Positions 12,319-23,639 of a DNA stretch of 64,000 bases are shown one piece after another. The notes beneath the pieces are model-generated. The model made no database searches. It saw nothing but the letters and a program-made list of their open reading frames with translations, and had not been told where the DNA came from. Origin of the DNA: Arabidopsis thaliana. Its lineage: Eukaryota; Streptophyta; Magnoliopsida; Brassicales; Brassicaceae. The stretch lies in NCBI RefSeq assembly GCF_000001735.4, contig NC_003076.8, positions 5,704,001-5,768,000 of the forward strand. Reading direction: 5' to 3'. The first letter of the stretch is position 1; each line of letters opens with the position of its first letter. The translations under genes were made by a program, and so were the position numbers.

Positions 12319-13751
12319 GAAGTATTAATTAGGGTTTTTTAGTTTTTTTTTTTTGGTTGGTGATAATATCGAATTATGTATATTATTGGAATATTCTCTG
12401 ATATTCTCGATGATATTCTCTGAATACTTGATGTTTGTTGTGGATTTGAGATATTTTTTCACTAAAATTAAATAATCGGATCATGATATTTATTTATTTC
12501 AAAAGTAAGTAAATGGTCATTTTATTGAACTGATATCGATATCTTATGCATGCTCCCTATATTTCAGGTTTGGGGTTACCACTAAAGAAGAATATGCTGG
12601 AATTTAAGTCTTAATTTTGGGATATTCCAACAGATATCATGAAATTTTGCGACGATCTCTTGGCACACGAAACTCAGTGGAGAAAATCACGAGTGGCAAC
12701 AAAATTTGACAGAATCAAGGGAAATGTTGGCAAGAATCATTTTAGTTGAGTGCATTATCTCGTTAATTAATATATTCTTTTTGTTCTTTGTACAAGTAAT
12801 TAAAAATCAATCTCACAAAAGTATGCACAATATATATGAATTGTTTCATAAGGTCGTACCTCCTTTCAACCAGCAACTAAATCTCTCAGCATAAGAAAAT
12901 TGTTAGCAAGCAGTAATAAGAGTATTCAAGTAGCTAGAAGCCTAGAAGTACTAGTTAATTGTTATCGTATATATATATATATATATCAATCCTCATTGCT
13001 TAGATATTATATATTAAGCAACAATTTCACTTACTAACGTTAGATTAACTTTATATAGTTACCAAGTCATGGGTGATGGTGCATATATGCATAACGTTTT
13101 CTTGAGTTGATCCTAATAAAAGCTCGTAATATTGACAAGCATGATACATGGTATATAAACTATGATTCATATTTTATTACAAGTTTTGAAGATTTTTTTT
13201 TTCTTTGTTTTTTATTTGAAATTTAAATTTTGAAGCTTTGTTACATATGATTTTACTAAAACAATTAAAAAAAGTTTACTTCGAAGGATTTGTTTGAATG
13301 TGTTTATATAACTTTTTAACTCTTTTTTTTTAATTACTGGTAGTTCAATTCTGAAAACCTTATATTTCCATTATAGGAGATTCACACCAAATTAAATTTC
13401 TTTCTTTAGGAGAAGAAATCTCTTCTAACGAGCGTCGAATCTAATAATTCTACTATCACCTGACATATTTACCACACGACCAACACATACACCATAATGT
13501 TTTATATAATTGTGTAGTATAACGGAATGAATATTGGTGTCAAGAGTTTATAAAAGATTCAATTATATTATAAGCAGCTAATTCTTAGATCAGAAGTTAA
13601 ACCATACAAGATTACAAGTTTTTTTTGTGTCTGACTTCAACCTAGCTAGCTAGTCAATGAATTCTAAATTCTCTTTAGTTCTACAATAATGATTATGTGA
13701 TATATAATGGTATTCAGAACATAAAATTTGATATAAACTAGTGATTAAAAA

Positions 13752-13901
13752 ATGATTGGAGTCCCATGGATAAAGGGAGCAGTCGCATCTCCAAGTCAAA
13801 GGATCCTCCAAATCAGAGGAAAGGTTCGGTTCCGTAGAGCAATCACCAAATCGAAAGTACGAAGGAAACGCAGGCTGGGTCCCACACGCAACTTATATTA
13901 G
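13752..13901 (+). other. Unexplained 49-codon open frame in a GC-richer island
   Basis: ATG at 13752, TAG at 13899-13901. The predicted peptide is strongly basic in its second half (motif SKVRRKRRLGPTR) and has no signal peptide. Base composition rises sharply against the A/T-rich surroundings. The same island carries GGGTCCCAC (reverse GTGGGACCC, a TCP-factor type site) near 13877-13885. It could be a short gene, a relic, or a conserved regulatory block. I do not recognise the peptide. Confidence 0.25.
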
Positions 13902-14736
13902 TGGCACAAACCTTATTTTATAATCTTAATTTTAATTATTCGTGATTATTATAAATCTTATCATTTCAAACTTGCTGTGAGATAACAACTGGAAGTAATA
14001 ATGCTATTAGATTATGTTGCGTCCTTCCATACTTTCAGCATCCGTTAATTTCACTCATAGTACGTGGTATGTTGTTGTTAAATCTTAACTACTTAATCTA
14101 GTTTAATCGGTGTTTATGCAACTTTCATTTCAGTTCACACTTGATATTTTAATCGAAGTTAACTATCGTCAATTATAAATACTTAGATTTTCATTTGTAT
14201 TCAATGTAAGTTTTCGTATACTGAAAACAAACCATCTTAACTGAAAATAAATATAAATTTAGCTTTCACAAGTTCAAATAATAAGCTTTTAGTTATATAT
14301 GTTTATATGACCACCAAATACCAAAATTCATTATAAAAAATTTACAAACTTTTGAAAAAACCCAACATTCAGAAACTTTATTAAAATATACAAACTATTC
14401 AAAACAATTCTTTAAGTTTCCGTTAAAGTTAAACCTTACATTTTTTTCACTTGTCATAACTCATAACTAACTTATATTGACAAAAATCAAATAGTTTTGG
14501 CCATTTACAACTGATAACTTCTATGTAGAGTAAAGTGATAAACAAATGATAAGAGAAATTTACCTAATGAGACCATAGACTTCTGAAAAACACGGCTAAC
14601 ATATTTGAATATAATATAATGCAAATACGCGGATTCAACCATATAATGTCAACCTCTATATGCACAACTGTCTATCTCCACCAAATAATATTTTTAAAAT
14701 TTTATATAACTCTGTTTTCCTCCAAACATTCTCTTG

Positions 14737-14744
14737 TATATATA
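14737..14744 (+). promoter_or_regulatory. TATA box of the DUF4228 gene
   Basis: TATATATA, 109 bases before the ATG at 14853. Another A/T candidate (TTTATATAA) lies at 14701. Confidence 0.5.
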
Positions 14745-14852
14745 CTCTCATCTCTTCTTGGATCCTCTCCTAAAAACCAAACAAACAAAACTTCTTCATA
14801 CCTTTTGCTTGCTCCTACAATCTCTCCTTGAATCCGAATCTTTCTTCATATA

Positions 14853-15404
14853 ATGGGAAACTATGTTTCTTCTGCACTAAGCAAAACGTCTTCATCATCA
14901 TCATCGGCGGCGAAAGTGATTCTCCCCGACGGTGGAGTACGTAACATTCACGCGCCGATGAAAGCTGCCGAGCTTATGATGGAGATTCCAAGCTTCTTCC
15001 TCGTCGACGCAAAGTCTTTAAAGATCGGTCGGAAGTTTTGTCCGTTAGCCGCCGATGACGACCTTCAAATCAAAGGCTGCCACGTGTACGTAGCTTTCCC
15101 TATGACGCGTGCCACGTCAGCTGCTAATGCTTCGGATTTGGCTCGGTTATTCGTAGCTGCTAAGAAACAGCGCCGCCACCGCGTGGGAAGTGATCATTCT
15201 TCCGCCGCCGTGAAACACTGTCATAATAACGGAAGGGTTTCGCCGGACGGGGAAGGAGATGACGTCAAGGTGATTTCAGCGGGATCAAAGCTGAACCTAG
15301 AAGATATCGAAGAGTTTTCGGCGGCGGAGTTTATGCATAGGATCTCAGTTTCGAAATCTAAGAAACCAAAATTAGAAACTATAGTTGAAGAATCTTTGTC
15401 TTAA
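14853..15404 (+). CDS. DUF4228 / PADRE-domain protein
   Basis: Intronless, 183 residues. It starts MGNYVSSALSK; Gly2 followed by small residues is a plausible N-myristoylation site, common in this family. The N-terminal half (residues about 20-85: KVILPDGGVRNIHAP, SFFLVDAKSLKIGRK, DDDLQIKGCHVYVAFP) is the DUF4228/PADRE domain. The C-terminal half is polar, with the short conserved tail EFMHRISVSKSKKPKLETI. PADRE proteins are stress- and pathogen-responsive with no known enzymatic role. The ATG is the first after a TATA box at 14737. It corresponds to what I recall as At5g17350. Confidence 0.88.
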   Translation: MGNYVSSALSKTSSSSSSAAKVILPDGGVRNIHAPMKAAELMMEIPSFFLVDAKSLKIGRKFCPLAADDDLQIKGCHVYVAFPMTRATSAANASDLARLFVAAKKQRRHRVGSDHSSAAVKHCHNNGRVSPDGEGDDVKVISAGSKLNLEDIEEFSAAEFMHRISVSKSKKPKLETIVEESLS

Positions 15405-16619
15405 AACTAAAAATGAAATTTCATTTTTCGAACATTTTTTCATGTTTTGCTATTGTTGTTTTCTAATCCTCTCCGCGCAAGTGGCTTGGCTTCTCTTTTG
15501 TGGTATTAATGAACAGAAAGAGACATTATTCGACTATTCGAGAATGAACATGTTATCTTTACAATATTTTTTTTTGTCTGTCTACATGAAAAGCAAATTC
15601 CTTGGTTCACTCGTTTAGCCTTTTTTTTCGGATTTGATTTCAACCAAGAAAAATGAAAATTATAAAATGACAGTAGAAAAAAAATGTTATTCAAGCAAAC
15701 AACAAGTGTAGTTTTCAAAAAAAGTATAATACACGATAATTCTTTTTCTTTAACACCCAACTTAGTGATTTCAAATAAGAGTTTAGATCAGCATTACACA
15801 GTAACACAGAAGACAGAACCATTGAAAACTTGTAACATAATAAAACTGAAGGATGGTACGGGGTGGAATTGAAGGAAATGAGTATTTGAAATCAAGAAGT
15901 TTGGTGTTAAAATGTTGCTTTGGGAGAGAAAATTTTTGAATCTTAAAAATAAACTGTAATTATTTACTTAACTAACTGTCACTAATTGACTTTTTCTGAA
16001 ATGAAAAATACAAACCATTTATATTGATAAATTTATAAACAAACAAACAAGATTTGATTCGTAACATAATATTCGAATCTGTGACTAAATATATCTAATT
16101 ATAGTAGTCATTTTCACGTAGAGATGTGTGTACTTGGGACTTCATCAATCGTGTTCGACTGTTTGGTCATGTCGGTTAAGTTTTTCCGCGGATGCAAAAT
16201 CATTTATTTATTTATTATCAATTAACTAATTCAATAATCACGTATTTTTTCTTCTTTCTTAAAGCCCGACTAATACGTGTCCATTGGGCCTTCTCGACAC
16301 GACGACGCCGTCGCTCGCCGTTGGTCTCTGTATTGGGATTTAAATAATCGGCGAGGCCAATGCCTTCTGATCCTCACCAAAATTGAACACCGTGGGTGCC
16401 CAGAAGGAAGATTCTCGCCGGAGATTTCAATTGTATTACGATTCCAACTTTTCTATTGCAAAGGTTCAATTTTTATCTTTTTCGCAGGCGCCGGTGATTT
16501 CCGGAATAACGATTTAGGGTTTTAGGATGATCGTGTTCAATCCTTGATGAATCAATCTACGTCAAAGAGAAATCTGGGTTATTAGAAAAGTGGAAAATTG
16601 TGTTCTTAGTGAAGGTAAT
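15405..16619. other. Spacer and leader before the ligase-6-like gene
   Basis: The first part is the 3' flank of the DUF4228 gene. From about 16260 the sequence turns GC-richer and looks like a transcribed leader, with a TGGGCC site-II-type element at 16285-16290. Two tiny uORFs follow at 16527-16547 and 16547-16585. No other gene is supported. Confidence 0.6.
16527..16585 (+). promoter_or_regulatory. Two short uORFs upstream of the ligase-6-like gene
   Basis: uORF1 16527-16547 (6 codons plus stop) and uORF2 16547-16585 (12 codons plus stop) overlap by one base, the A of TGATG. Both end before the main ATG at 16620. They matter only if this stretch is in the mature mRNA, which the sequence suggests but does not prove. 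Confidence 0.45.
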
Positions 16620-17144
16620 ATGGGTGATCAAAGTATATCTAATAAGCCTCTGGATGAGAAGGTTTCAATGGATTTGACTTGTGGTCAGGAGGCGATTTTG
16701 GAAGAGCTTAGGATTTGTTTACCCAAATGGGTTACACAAGAACAAGTCACAGATATGATTAGAGGGACATGTAGGAATATAGTCGAAATTGTTGATAATT
16801 TTTACGAGCACGAGACTAAATTCTATGAGCAAGTTTCTGCTGTTATATCTTTCACTTCTAGAGATGGAATTAGTTCGAGTAACCACGATGCATTTGTTTC
16901 GAAACTGGAGTTTATTCACTGTGAAACAGAGCGGAGTGAAAGTTGTCAGCCATCGCAGTTTCACAAGCTTAAGAGCATGAGTAGTTCACAGAAGAGCAGT
17001 ATTTCTCCTGTGAAGAGGAACAGAAAGATTAAAGGTAAACCAAAGAAGAAAGGAAAAGCTTCTTCTAAGGTAGAATCTGGAGGCCCAAAGCAAGCTTCAA
17101 TAACTAAATTCTTCAACAAAGTTTCTTCAGAAGGAACCAAGTCT
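16620..17144 (+). CDS. Short DNA-ligase-6-related protein with a PIP-box motif
   Basis: 174 residues, intronless, from the ATG at 16620 (MGDQSISNKPLDEKV). The open frame extends upstream to 16590 only through GTG, so 16620 is the first ATG. Residues about 20-70 (EELRICLPKWVTQEQV, NIVEIVDNFYEHETKF) resemble the small UBA-like segment I recall from plant DNA ligase 6/SNM1-type proteins. A long Lys/Ser-rich linker follows. The C-terminus has QASITKFF, which fits the PCNA-interacting consensus Q-x-x-I-x-x-F-F. No ligase catalytic domain is present, so it looks like a fragment or stand-alone module of that family; ligase activity is not expected. Likely At5g17360. Function unproven. Confidence 0.7.
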
Positions 17145-17800
17145 TAGGAGGCTAAATAAGCGTATTTTGGAAGTAATATGGTGACCTGTTTCTGCCAAAT
17201 GCTAATAGAGGGATGAACTGTTGCCTGATGTCAACAGATACTACCTCATTGATACTGCAGAAGCGAGAATGTTGGAAGATTGGATTTCTCTTACTCATAT
17301 TCAGAATGGTAAGCAAACTATGAATCCTGGAGTTACAATTGACTCATCTTCACAGCAACTATGACCGAAAGATCTCGCGCTGGCACGTTTTTGCAATGTA
17401 AGTTCAATGTTTTGTCTACGATGGCCTCATTGAGAAAGCTGTAATCATTTAGTTGCAGAATTATATCAGTTTTTGAGTCAGTGTTGATTTCAAAGAGCAT
17501 TGCATTTATGTTTGAATGTTATCTGGTTCAACTTTCATTTCCTGATATGATTCTGGTATTGAGTCTGCTGCTTAACTAAATCCAGTGTTGTATTTACGAG
17601 CTTGTATTCCAAAACTCATTAGCATTGAAAACGGAAGAAAGAACAGACGTATTTGTCTTCTTTACAATTTCAAAACAACTGATTCTATGATTGCTGTTAC
17701 AAGGCTAAAAGAAAGTAAATTAATATCCTCAAGATCATGGTTCTGCTGCATTCTATTGAATATGATCTCTAGCAACAGCTTCCATTGTCCTAAAACCTTC
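17145..17800. other. Convergent 3' flanks of the ligase-like and WD40 genes
   Basis: The first 250 bases past the ligase-like stop have coding-like composition with stops in all frames, as if a longer ancestral gene had decayed. The rest is ordinary 3' flank. Confidence 0.45.
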
Positions 17801-20662
17801 TTACAACAAGTTGAATATCGCTTCGCGTGATCCAAGCCATGCCCCGTGACCAATGCTATCTTTCCGGTCTCTTTGTCCTGAAATACCAACATAAGAGGTT
17901 TCTGTTTCCACTAAAGATAAGAAAAAACAATATAAGAAGTTATGAAGCAGGAGAAAGGTCAGTGTGCAAGTACTTTCATCAGCAGACCAACACACAACTG
18001 AAGGGACAGAGTTGGAGAATTTATTTTCAGACATAAGTTGACCAGATTTGATACTCCAAATGCGAGTATAGCAGTCATCTCCTCCTGAATCAAACACCCA
18101 AGCAAAATGAAATTAGATCATCTTAATCTAATCAAACTATTGATGCTTTTCCAAGATCCAATTATGATTTCAGAACAAAGGGTTCCTTTTATTACCTGAC
18201 AAAATAAATCTTTCTGACGGGTCGATGCCAAATTCGATGGGAGTATGAGAATTTACATGTCCTTCATATGTCTGTACACCGACCCCTCTCTTAACCATGC
18301 GTTGATCGTATAGCTTGATCTAAAAAAGAAAAAAATTGCTTTTGTCAATCTCGTAGTAAGTGTATGCAGAAGCTAGAGCTAGTAGGTACTCACTGTTCCA
18401 TCCATGGAGCTTGCCATTAAGTATTGATCAGAAGTTTTTAGTGTCTTCAGGCTAGAGAAGGAAGGAGCAAATTAATAGAGTCACAAAAACAAAGAAGTAA
18501 AGAGGATTTTCATATATGGTTTCAGTCGTGGACCGACCATGTAAGAGATGACGGCATATAGATTACATGAGACGGGTTTATGTTTCCTTGGAGCTGCAAA
18601 AATAGAATGTTGTGACTTGTGAGGAAAGCTCAAGAGAAAAAAATGAAAAGTTGTGACCAGAACAAAAAGTTGTGACCAGAACAAAGTCGTTACATGATCT
18701 TAGCAGTACCTCGAACCATTGTTTCTTTGTAGAAGTTAGACCGGTTTTACTCGATGATTGATATCGTATCTGGTGTCTAGTGAGCCTTGGAAAAGGTCTA
18801 CCTGGTCTCTCACGTAGATCAACTGACACAATGGCTCCATTTCTGAGTCCGCAATGAACAATGTTTCCCTGAGAAAAAGAAGTAGAAGCAAAACATAAAT
18901 ACATGTGTCCTTCAGTTAAAAATGAAGACATGACTTTGACTTGTCAGAAGGGAGGTTCAGACAGCAAGTTAGCTGGAGTTATATACTCAACTAAGAAACA
19001 GTATCGAGCCGCTAGAAAACGATGCATCTCGGAGCTTGGAATTAAGAGAACTTTACCGATTGATGAAATTGTAGAGCAAAAACATCGCTTTTGCTTCGAA
19101 GAAAGTATGAACCTACTCCTGTTTCCAAATCAACCAAACCAGCTCCTAAGTCGGTACCTGTAATTTATCAAAAAATCTTTTAATAATTTCCATATGATTC
19201 TTGAACCGAGTCCATTTACAGAAAAATGCATTTGCTCTCTAGGTATAACTGTAACTGTAATAAAGTAAAATCTTGGGTGACAAAAATATAACATCGTAAG
19301 AAAGAGAAGGTACCAATAGCTGCATGACTCCCACTTATATTGCAATCAGATGTCCAAATGGTACACTCAGAGGAAACATTCCCTTGGAGGCTTCGCGGAG
19401 TAAGTATGTTCACTTCCTCAGCAACATTTAAGATAAAAATCGACCCACGGCCAGTTGATCCCAATGTAGTTATTCTGTTTTCTCATGTCAAGGTTTTACA
19501 AATGGGAAATCAAGACCGAGAGTAAAAGATAAGACACATTTAAAGGATACAATGCCCGGTTTACGGGGTGGGAGTTTTCAGATGCATCAGATCTTCCGAT
19601 TAACTCAATAGAAGATATAGAAGATAAGGCGACCAGACAAGGTTGCGTAGGTCTCAATATATGCTCAGGTGCTTCCCTCTCTTCTGTATCGTTTTCTTTG
19701 CAAGGAAGAACAGAAACTGGATCACACTCGATTACACCATCGTATACTTGTCTATCTTTGGAAACTCTTAGAATGCTGCAAAAAAAAACTTCCAAAGCAT
19801 ATAAGTTGGCCTGCAAATAATTTAAACAGCTCTACTAACTCTTCAATAAATGGAAATACATAAAGTTTCATAGTCCAGTTTTGAACATCCATAAAAACCA
19901 ATAATTCCAAGAAGCTGACTAATACATACCTCAAGCAACCACCAGCACTGCCTGCTACTAGGATGTTCTTTCTGGTCAAGCCTACAGGTGTTTGTACATC
20001 AACCTGAAACTGTTTCAAAGCGGTATCGCCAATGTCTTCTGTGGATCCGTATCTCCATACCTAAACATAAGAAATGTTTCATATCTGTCTTCTGTACTCT
20101 TAAATAAGAAACAAAAAGGTTAAGTTATTCTAGGTGGTAATTACCACAGGATAAGAAGCTTGTGTCTTTTGAATCTCGTCCCTGAAGTTAGACATCTTCT
20201 TGTTGACAGAAATAACATTGCCATTTAACTCTCGGGAATAAACTAGCTTCAATGCTTTTAGTTTAGTCCTCTTCTGATAATTAGTTTCCTGATGCAATTT
20301 CCATATAACTAATCACTGATTTACATAAACAAGTTCAAGCTAGAGAAGATTGGAGAATTCTCATTGATTCTGCAAGACTCGACCTTTACTACATAAACTT
20401 GAAAAAGTTGAATTTGTAGTAAACTGACCTGTTCAGGCTTTGGCTCGGGTTTTTGTTTCGTTCTTGAAGAAGAAGAAGACTTTGCACCAGGGATAGGACC
20501 TTTAATGGGAAAATATCTGTTCTTCTCCTCGTCGTAATAAAACCCAGGAAGTTCTGAAAAAAAAAAAAATCAAAGATAAACCAAATTCCCACATCAAAAT
20601 CTCGGATACGCAATCGAAAATAGAAGAATCCGTCGAGGAAGAAGATTCAGACCTGGTTTCAT
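17801..20662 (-). CDS. DCAF4-type WD40 repeat protein
   Basis: Thirteen exons: 20662-20653, 20553-20429, 20288-20145, 20060-19930, 19775-19551, 19474-19314, 19157-19057, 18868-18710, 18593-18538, 18451-18394, 18319-18196, 18084-17974 and 17910-17801; 504 residues. The N-terminus MKPELPGFYYDEEKNRYFPI and the C-terminal blocks DQYLMASSMDGTIKLYDQR, TYEGHVN and GGDDCYTRIWS match the animal DCAF4/WDR21 layout. That suggests a substrate receptor of a CUL4-DDB1 ubiquitin ligase (inference). The DWD box has Tyr for the usual Trp (LYDQR). The last exon is taken from the acceptor at 17911-17912 because it yields a GHGAWLGSRE ending typical of such propellers. An alternative acceptor giving an exon from 17877 would end after about seven residues. 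Intron 8 holds a 19-base tandem repeat. Probably At5g17370. Confidence 0.85.
18647..18684 (+). repeat. Two-copy 19-base tandem repeat in a WD40-gene intron
   Basis: AAAAGTTGTGACCAGAAC occurs twice with a 19-base period inside the intron between exons 8 and 9. Confidence 0.85.
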
Positions 20663-20721
20663 GTTGTGTCGGACTTGGAGTCGACTCTGTTCTCTGTGTT
20701 CTTTCTCATCAGACACCATTA
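20659..20721 (-). promoter_or_regulatory. 20-codon uORF overlapping the WD40 start codon
   Basis: An upstream ATG at 20721 opens a 20-residue frame whose TGA stop (20661-20659) overlaps the main ATG (20662-20660) as ATGA. The main start is fixed by splicing, because only the 20662 ATG joins in frame to exon 2. Confidence 0.7.
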
Positions 20722-20919
20722 AAGGCTAACATGCGCCATATAAATAGCTTTAGGTTTTAAGAATTGAACCGGAAACGTGTTTTTATTCAATTATGGTTTA
20801 AAATGGACCGGTTTATGATCCGGTTTACAATAGTGAAAAACAGAAAACTAAAACGTATATCCTTTTTGTTCACAACAAACAACTTCAACATTATTTAAAG
20901 GGACTCTCCACAAAGCTTT

Positions 20920-22720
20920 TTAGTTCTTGTGCTGTAATCTCCCACTCTCAGCACCAGCAAAAGGATCAATAATAACATTTACCACCGCGGGTTTTCTTGC
21001 GGCGAACGACTCAGCGAGAGCGGATTTAAGCTCATCGGGTGTTTCCACAATATAACCTTTGCCTCCAAAGGCTTCAATGAGCTTGTGGTAGCCTGCATTA
21101 GGAACAAATGATGTTGGTGCTGGATCTTCTTTATGAGGACCGGAGATTTCTTCAGGTCCCCTTCGATCACCGCCGTAGACACCACCATTGTTGAAGACTA
21201 TAATCACCACAGCAAGATTGTATCGAACCAATGTCTGCAATCATCATTAAAGACAAAAGTTCAGACAAAAGACAATTTCCACATTATGCTAATAAGTATG
21301 TAAATCTTTTTACTACCTCGACTTCCATGGCGCTGAAGCCAAAACCAGAGTCTCCTTCAACAGCGACAACAAGCCGATCAGGAGAAGCAACAGCAGCAGC
21401 AATACAATAACCTAAACCAACACCCATAGTTCCCCAAGTTCCTGCATCAAGCCTTGTCCTTGGCTCTTTCTGAACCAAAACAGATCTTCCTACATCCATT
21501 GTATTAGCTCCTTCCGATACCACAACAGGACTCGGTCCTTCCACAGCCAAAATAGCGTCTCTGATTATCCTCATAGGAGTCAAGAAATTGAAAGGAACCA
21601 CATCTTTAGCAAGCTGTATCTCCATCTTCTCACCATTCTCTTTCGCCTTCTTCGAAATCGATTCCACCCATGAATTAGACTTCCCTAAACAAAAAGGATC
21701 GTCTTTGATCTCTCTATTCAACAATCCAATCACAGTTTTAGCATCTCCAACAATCCCCAAATGAGGTTTCCTTAGCTCAATCTCTTCCTCAGAGACATCC
21801 ACCAATATAAATTTTACATCTTTATCCCATTTAGGCGACTCTCCGAAATGAAGAAGCCAGTTAAGCCTAGCTCCAACCACCAACGCGACATCACATTTCC
21901 CAATAGCAAGAGACCTCGCCGCAGTCGCCGAGAACTCGTGTGTGTCCGGTAACAAACCTTTACCCATCGGAGTTGGTAAAAAGGGTATTCCAGTAATTTC
22001 AACAAGCTTCTTCAGCTCATCTTCTGCTCTCGAATACGCAGCTCCTTTACCAAACACAATCAACGGCCTCTCAGCTTTCCTCAGCAACGAAACCGCCGAT
22101 TCAATCTCCGATCTCAGAGATCCACGAATCGGTTCTTCCTTCCGTGATCTCTCAACCTCATCCACCAATTTATCAGCTTCCGATTCCGATATCTTCTGAC
22201 GCAACACATCAGTCGGAATATCCAGATAACACCCACCGGGTCGACCCGAAACAGCTCGATCCAAAACCCTAGAAACACAATCAGGGATTTCACGAACATC
22301 TTTCGCTTTCTCTGATAATTTCGAGAAAGCTTTAACCGCTTCGATCTGATCAAGCTCCTGGAAATCTCCACGACCAACATCTCTCTGATCACAAGAACCA
22401 GAGATCATCACCATCGGCCATGTATTAACCCAAGCGTTGGAAAGACCCGCGAGCCCATGAACACAACCCGGACCCGAAACCGTTAAAAGGATACCCGGTT
22501 TACCCGTGAGGTAACCGTAAGCTGAAGCGGCGTAACCAGCGGATTGTTCGTTGTGGAAGGCGATGAAACGTATACCTAAAGCCATAGCTCGGCTAGCTAG
22601 AGACGTGACGGGGATTCCAACGACGCCGAACATGTGGGTTACGCCGAGATGAGAGAGTGACTTGGCCACGAGAACGTTGCCATCAATTGACGGTGGAGTG
22701 GTTTCTGATTTATCCGCCAT
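20920..22720 (-). CDS. OXC: Oxalyl-CoA decarboxylase / 2-hydroxyacyl-CoA lyase (ThDP-dependent)
   Basis: Two exons, 22720-21317 and 21234-20920; 572 residues, the full length of the ThDP-dependent family. The catalytic glutamate lies in AFHNEQSAGYAAS (N-terminal Pyr domain). The central FAD/CoA-type domain follows. The C-terminal PP domain has the ThDP/Mg motif GDSGFGFSAMEVE spanning the intron and ending in VFNNGG. The reaction is oxalyl-CoA to formyl-CoA and CO2, the second step of CoA-dependent oxalate breakdown; from memory At5g17380 was shown to do this. The C-terminus LQHKN is not a canonical PTS1, so a cytosolic site fits the sequence better than a peroxisomal one. A TATATAAA box is at 22772-22779. 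Confidence 0.95.
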
Positions 22721-23639
22721 GTTCTCTTGGATTTGCTCAAAGTTTCAGTTTCTTCTACTTGCTTTAGTTTCTTTATATAGCCTTTTGTATTTGTGTTTTA
22801 CTCTTACTGTGATTACGTGTTTTGCATTAATGCTACTATTAGCCTATTATTGACTTCTTTATTTGCATTTTGTGTGTTCTCTGAAAATTTTATCTACAAA
22901 CTTGTACACGTAATTATGTGTGTTTTGCTAATTTAAAAGTTATCTACGTAGCAAATAGTAAAATTCTCAACAAATTGATTATACGACCAAACTATACATG
23001 AATTTCTTTATTTTTGGCAACTTACATTATTCAATAACAAAGTAGTATGACAGATAACTTAATTTACAAAGGTATTGTGATTTAGTGATTCAATAAAATA
23101 TATCTTTGGTTTTGGTCACTAGCGACTCCTACTTACCTAATCTTCTCAATAATTTGGATTTGGATGTGATAAAATGATAAATTTATGAGTTCATGGTTTG
23201 GAACAAGTGACCTTGTATAACCCTTGAGGGCTGCCACTAGAATTGTTTTGTAGTTAGCAAAGAAAACAAATCAAATTTGGATTTGTTCTTTTACACAAAG
23301 TGGATGATTTTGACCACGACAAAACTAGAGCACCACTCAAAGATTTCTCATGATTTTGCGAGTCTACAAAATAAATTTTTTTTTCTCCAACGGTAGTGAA
23401 TTCCACAATCGATTGAGCTAACAATTTATCAAATAAACTTGGACTCGTTTAATTTAATGAAGAAAACAGAAGAGCTTGACAAAAAGAAAAAAACAACAAC
23501 GTGTGGAACCATTAACAATCAAACATCTTTAATGGCACGCACGTCCTCTCTCAAAAAATTTCCTCACGTATACATACGCTCAAAACATTCAAGAACCAAT
23601 GCTAAGGTTCCCATTTGAGTTCTTTTTGTAAACAAAAAC
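22721..23639. other. Divergent promoter spacer, OXC to USP-like gene
   Basis: 0.9 kb of A/T-rich sequence containing the two divergent promoters. I see no gene or clear repeat. Confidence 0.65.
22772..22779 (-). promoter_or_regulatory. TATA box of the oxalyl-CoA decarboxylase gene
   Basis: TATATAAA on the minus strand, 52 bases upstream of the ATG at 22720, giving a short leader. Confidence 0.6.

Larger units (their letters stand above)
12219..14852. other. Spacer between the prolamin-like gene and the DUF4228 gene
   Basis: A/T-rich spacer of 2.6 kb with divergent promoters at its ends. It includes a short (AT)n run at about 12969-12986. A markedly less A/T-rich island at about 13750-13900 contains a 49-codon open frame, listed separately. 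The rest shows nothing I can support. Confidence 0.65.

Noticed and set aside
12706-12894. Open frame in the prolamin-like to DUF4228 spacer
   Set aside because: A/T-rich, hydrophobic by composition, and with no promoter or homology; chance frame.
17662-17892. Open frame with DKETGKIALVTGHG on the minus strand
   Set aside because: Out of frame with the spliced WD40 mRNA; it only shares the terminal exon bases.
18903-19163. Open frame of 86 codons on the plus strand
   Set aside because: Antisense to exon 7 and intron of the WD40 gene, whose splice sites and frame are consistent; no domain.
20662-20721. ATG at 20721 as the WD40 protein start
   Set aside because: Its frame ends at a TGA after 20 codons and does not join exon 2.
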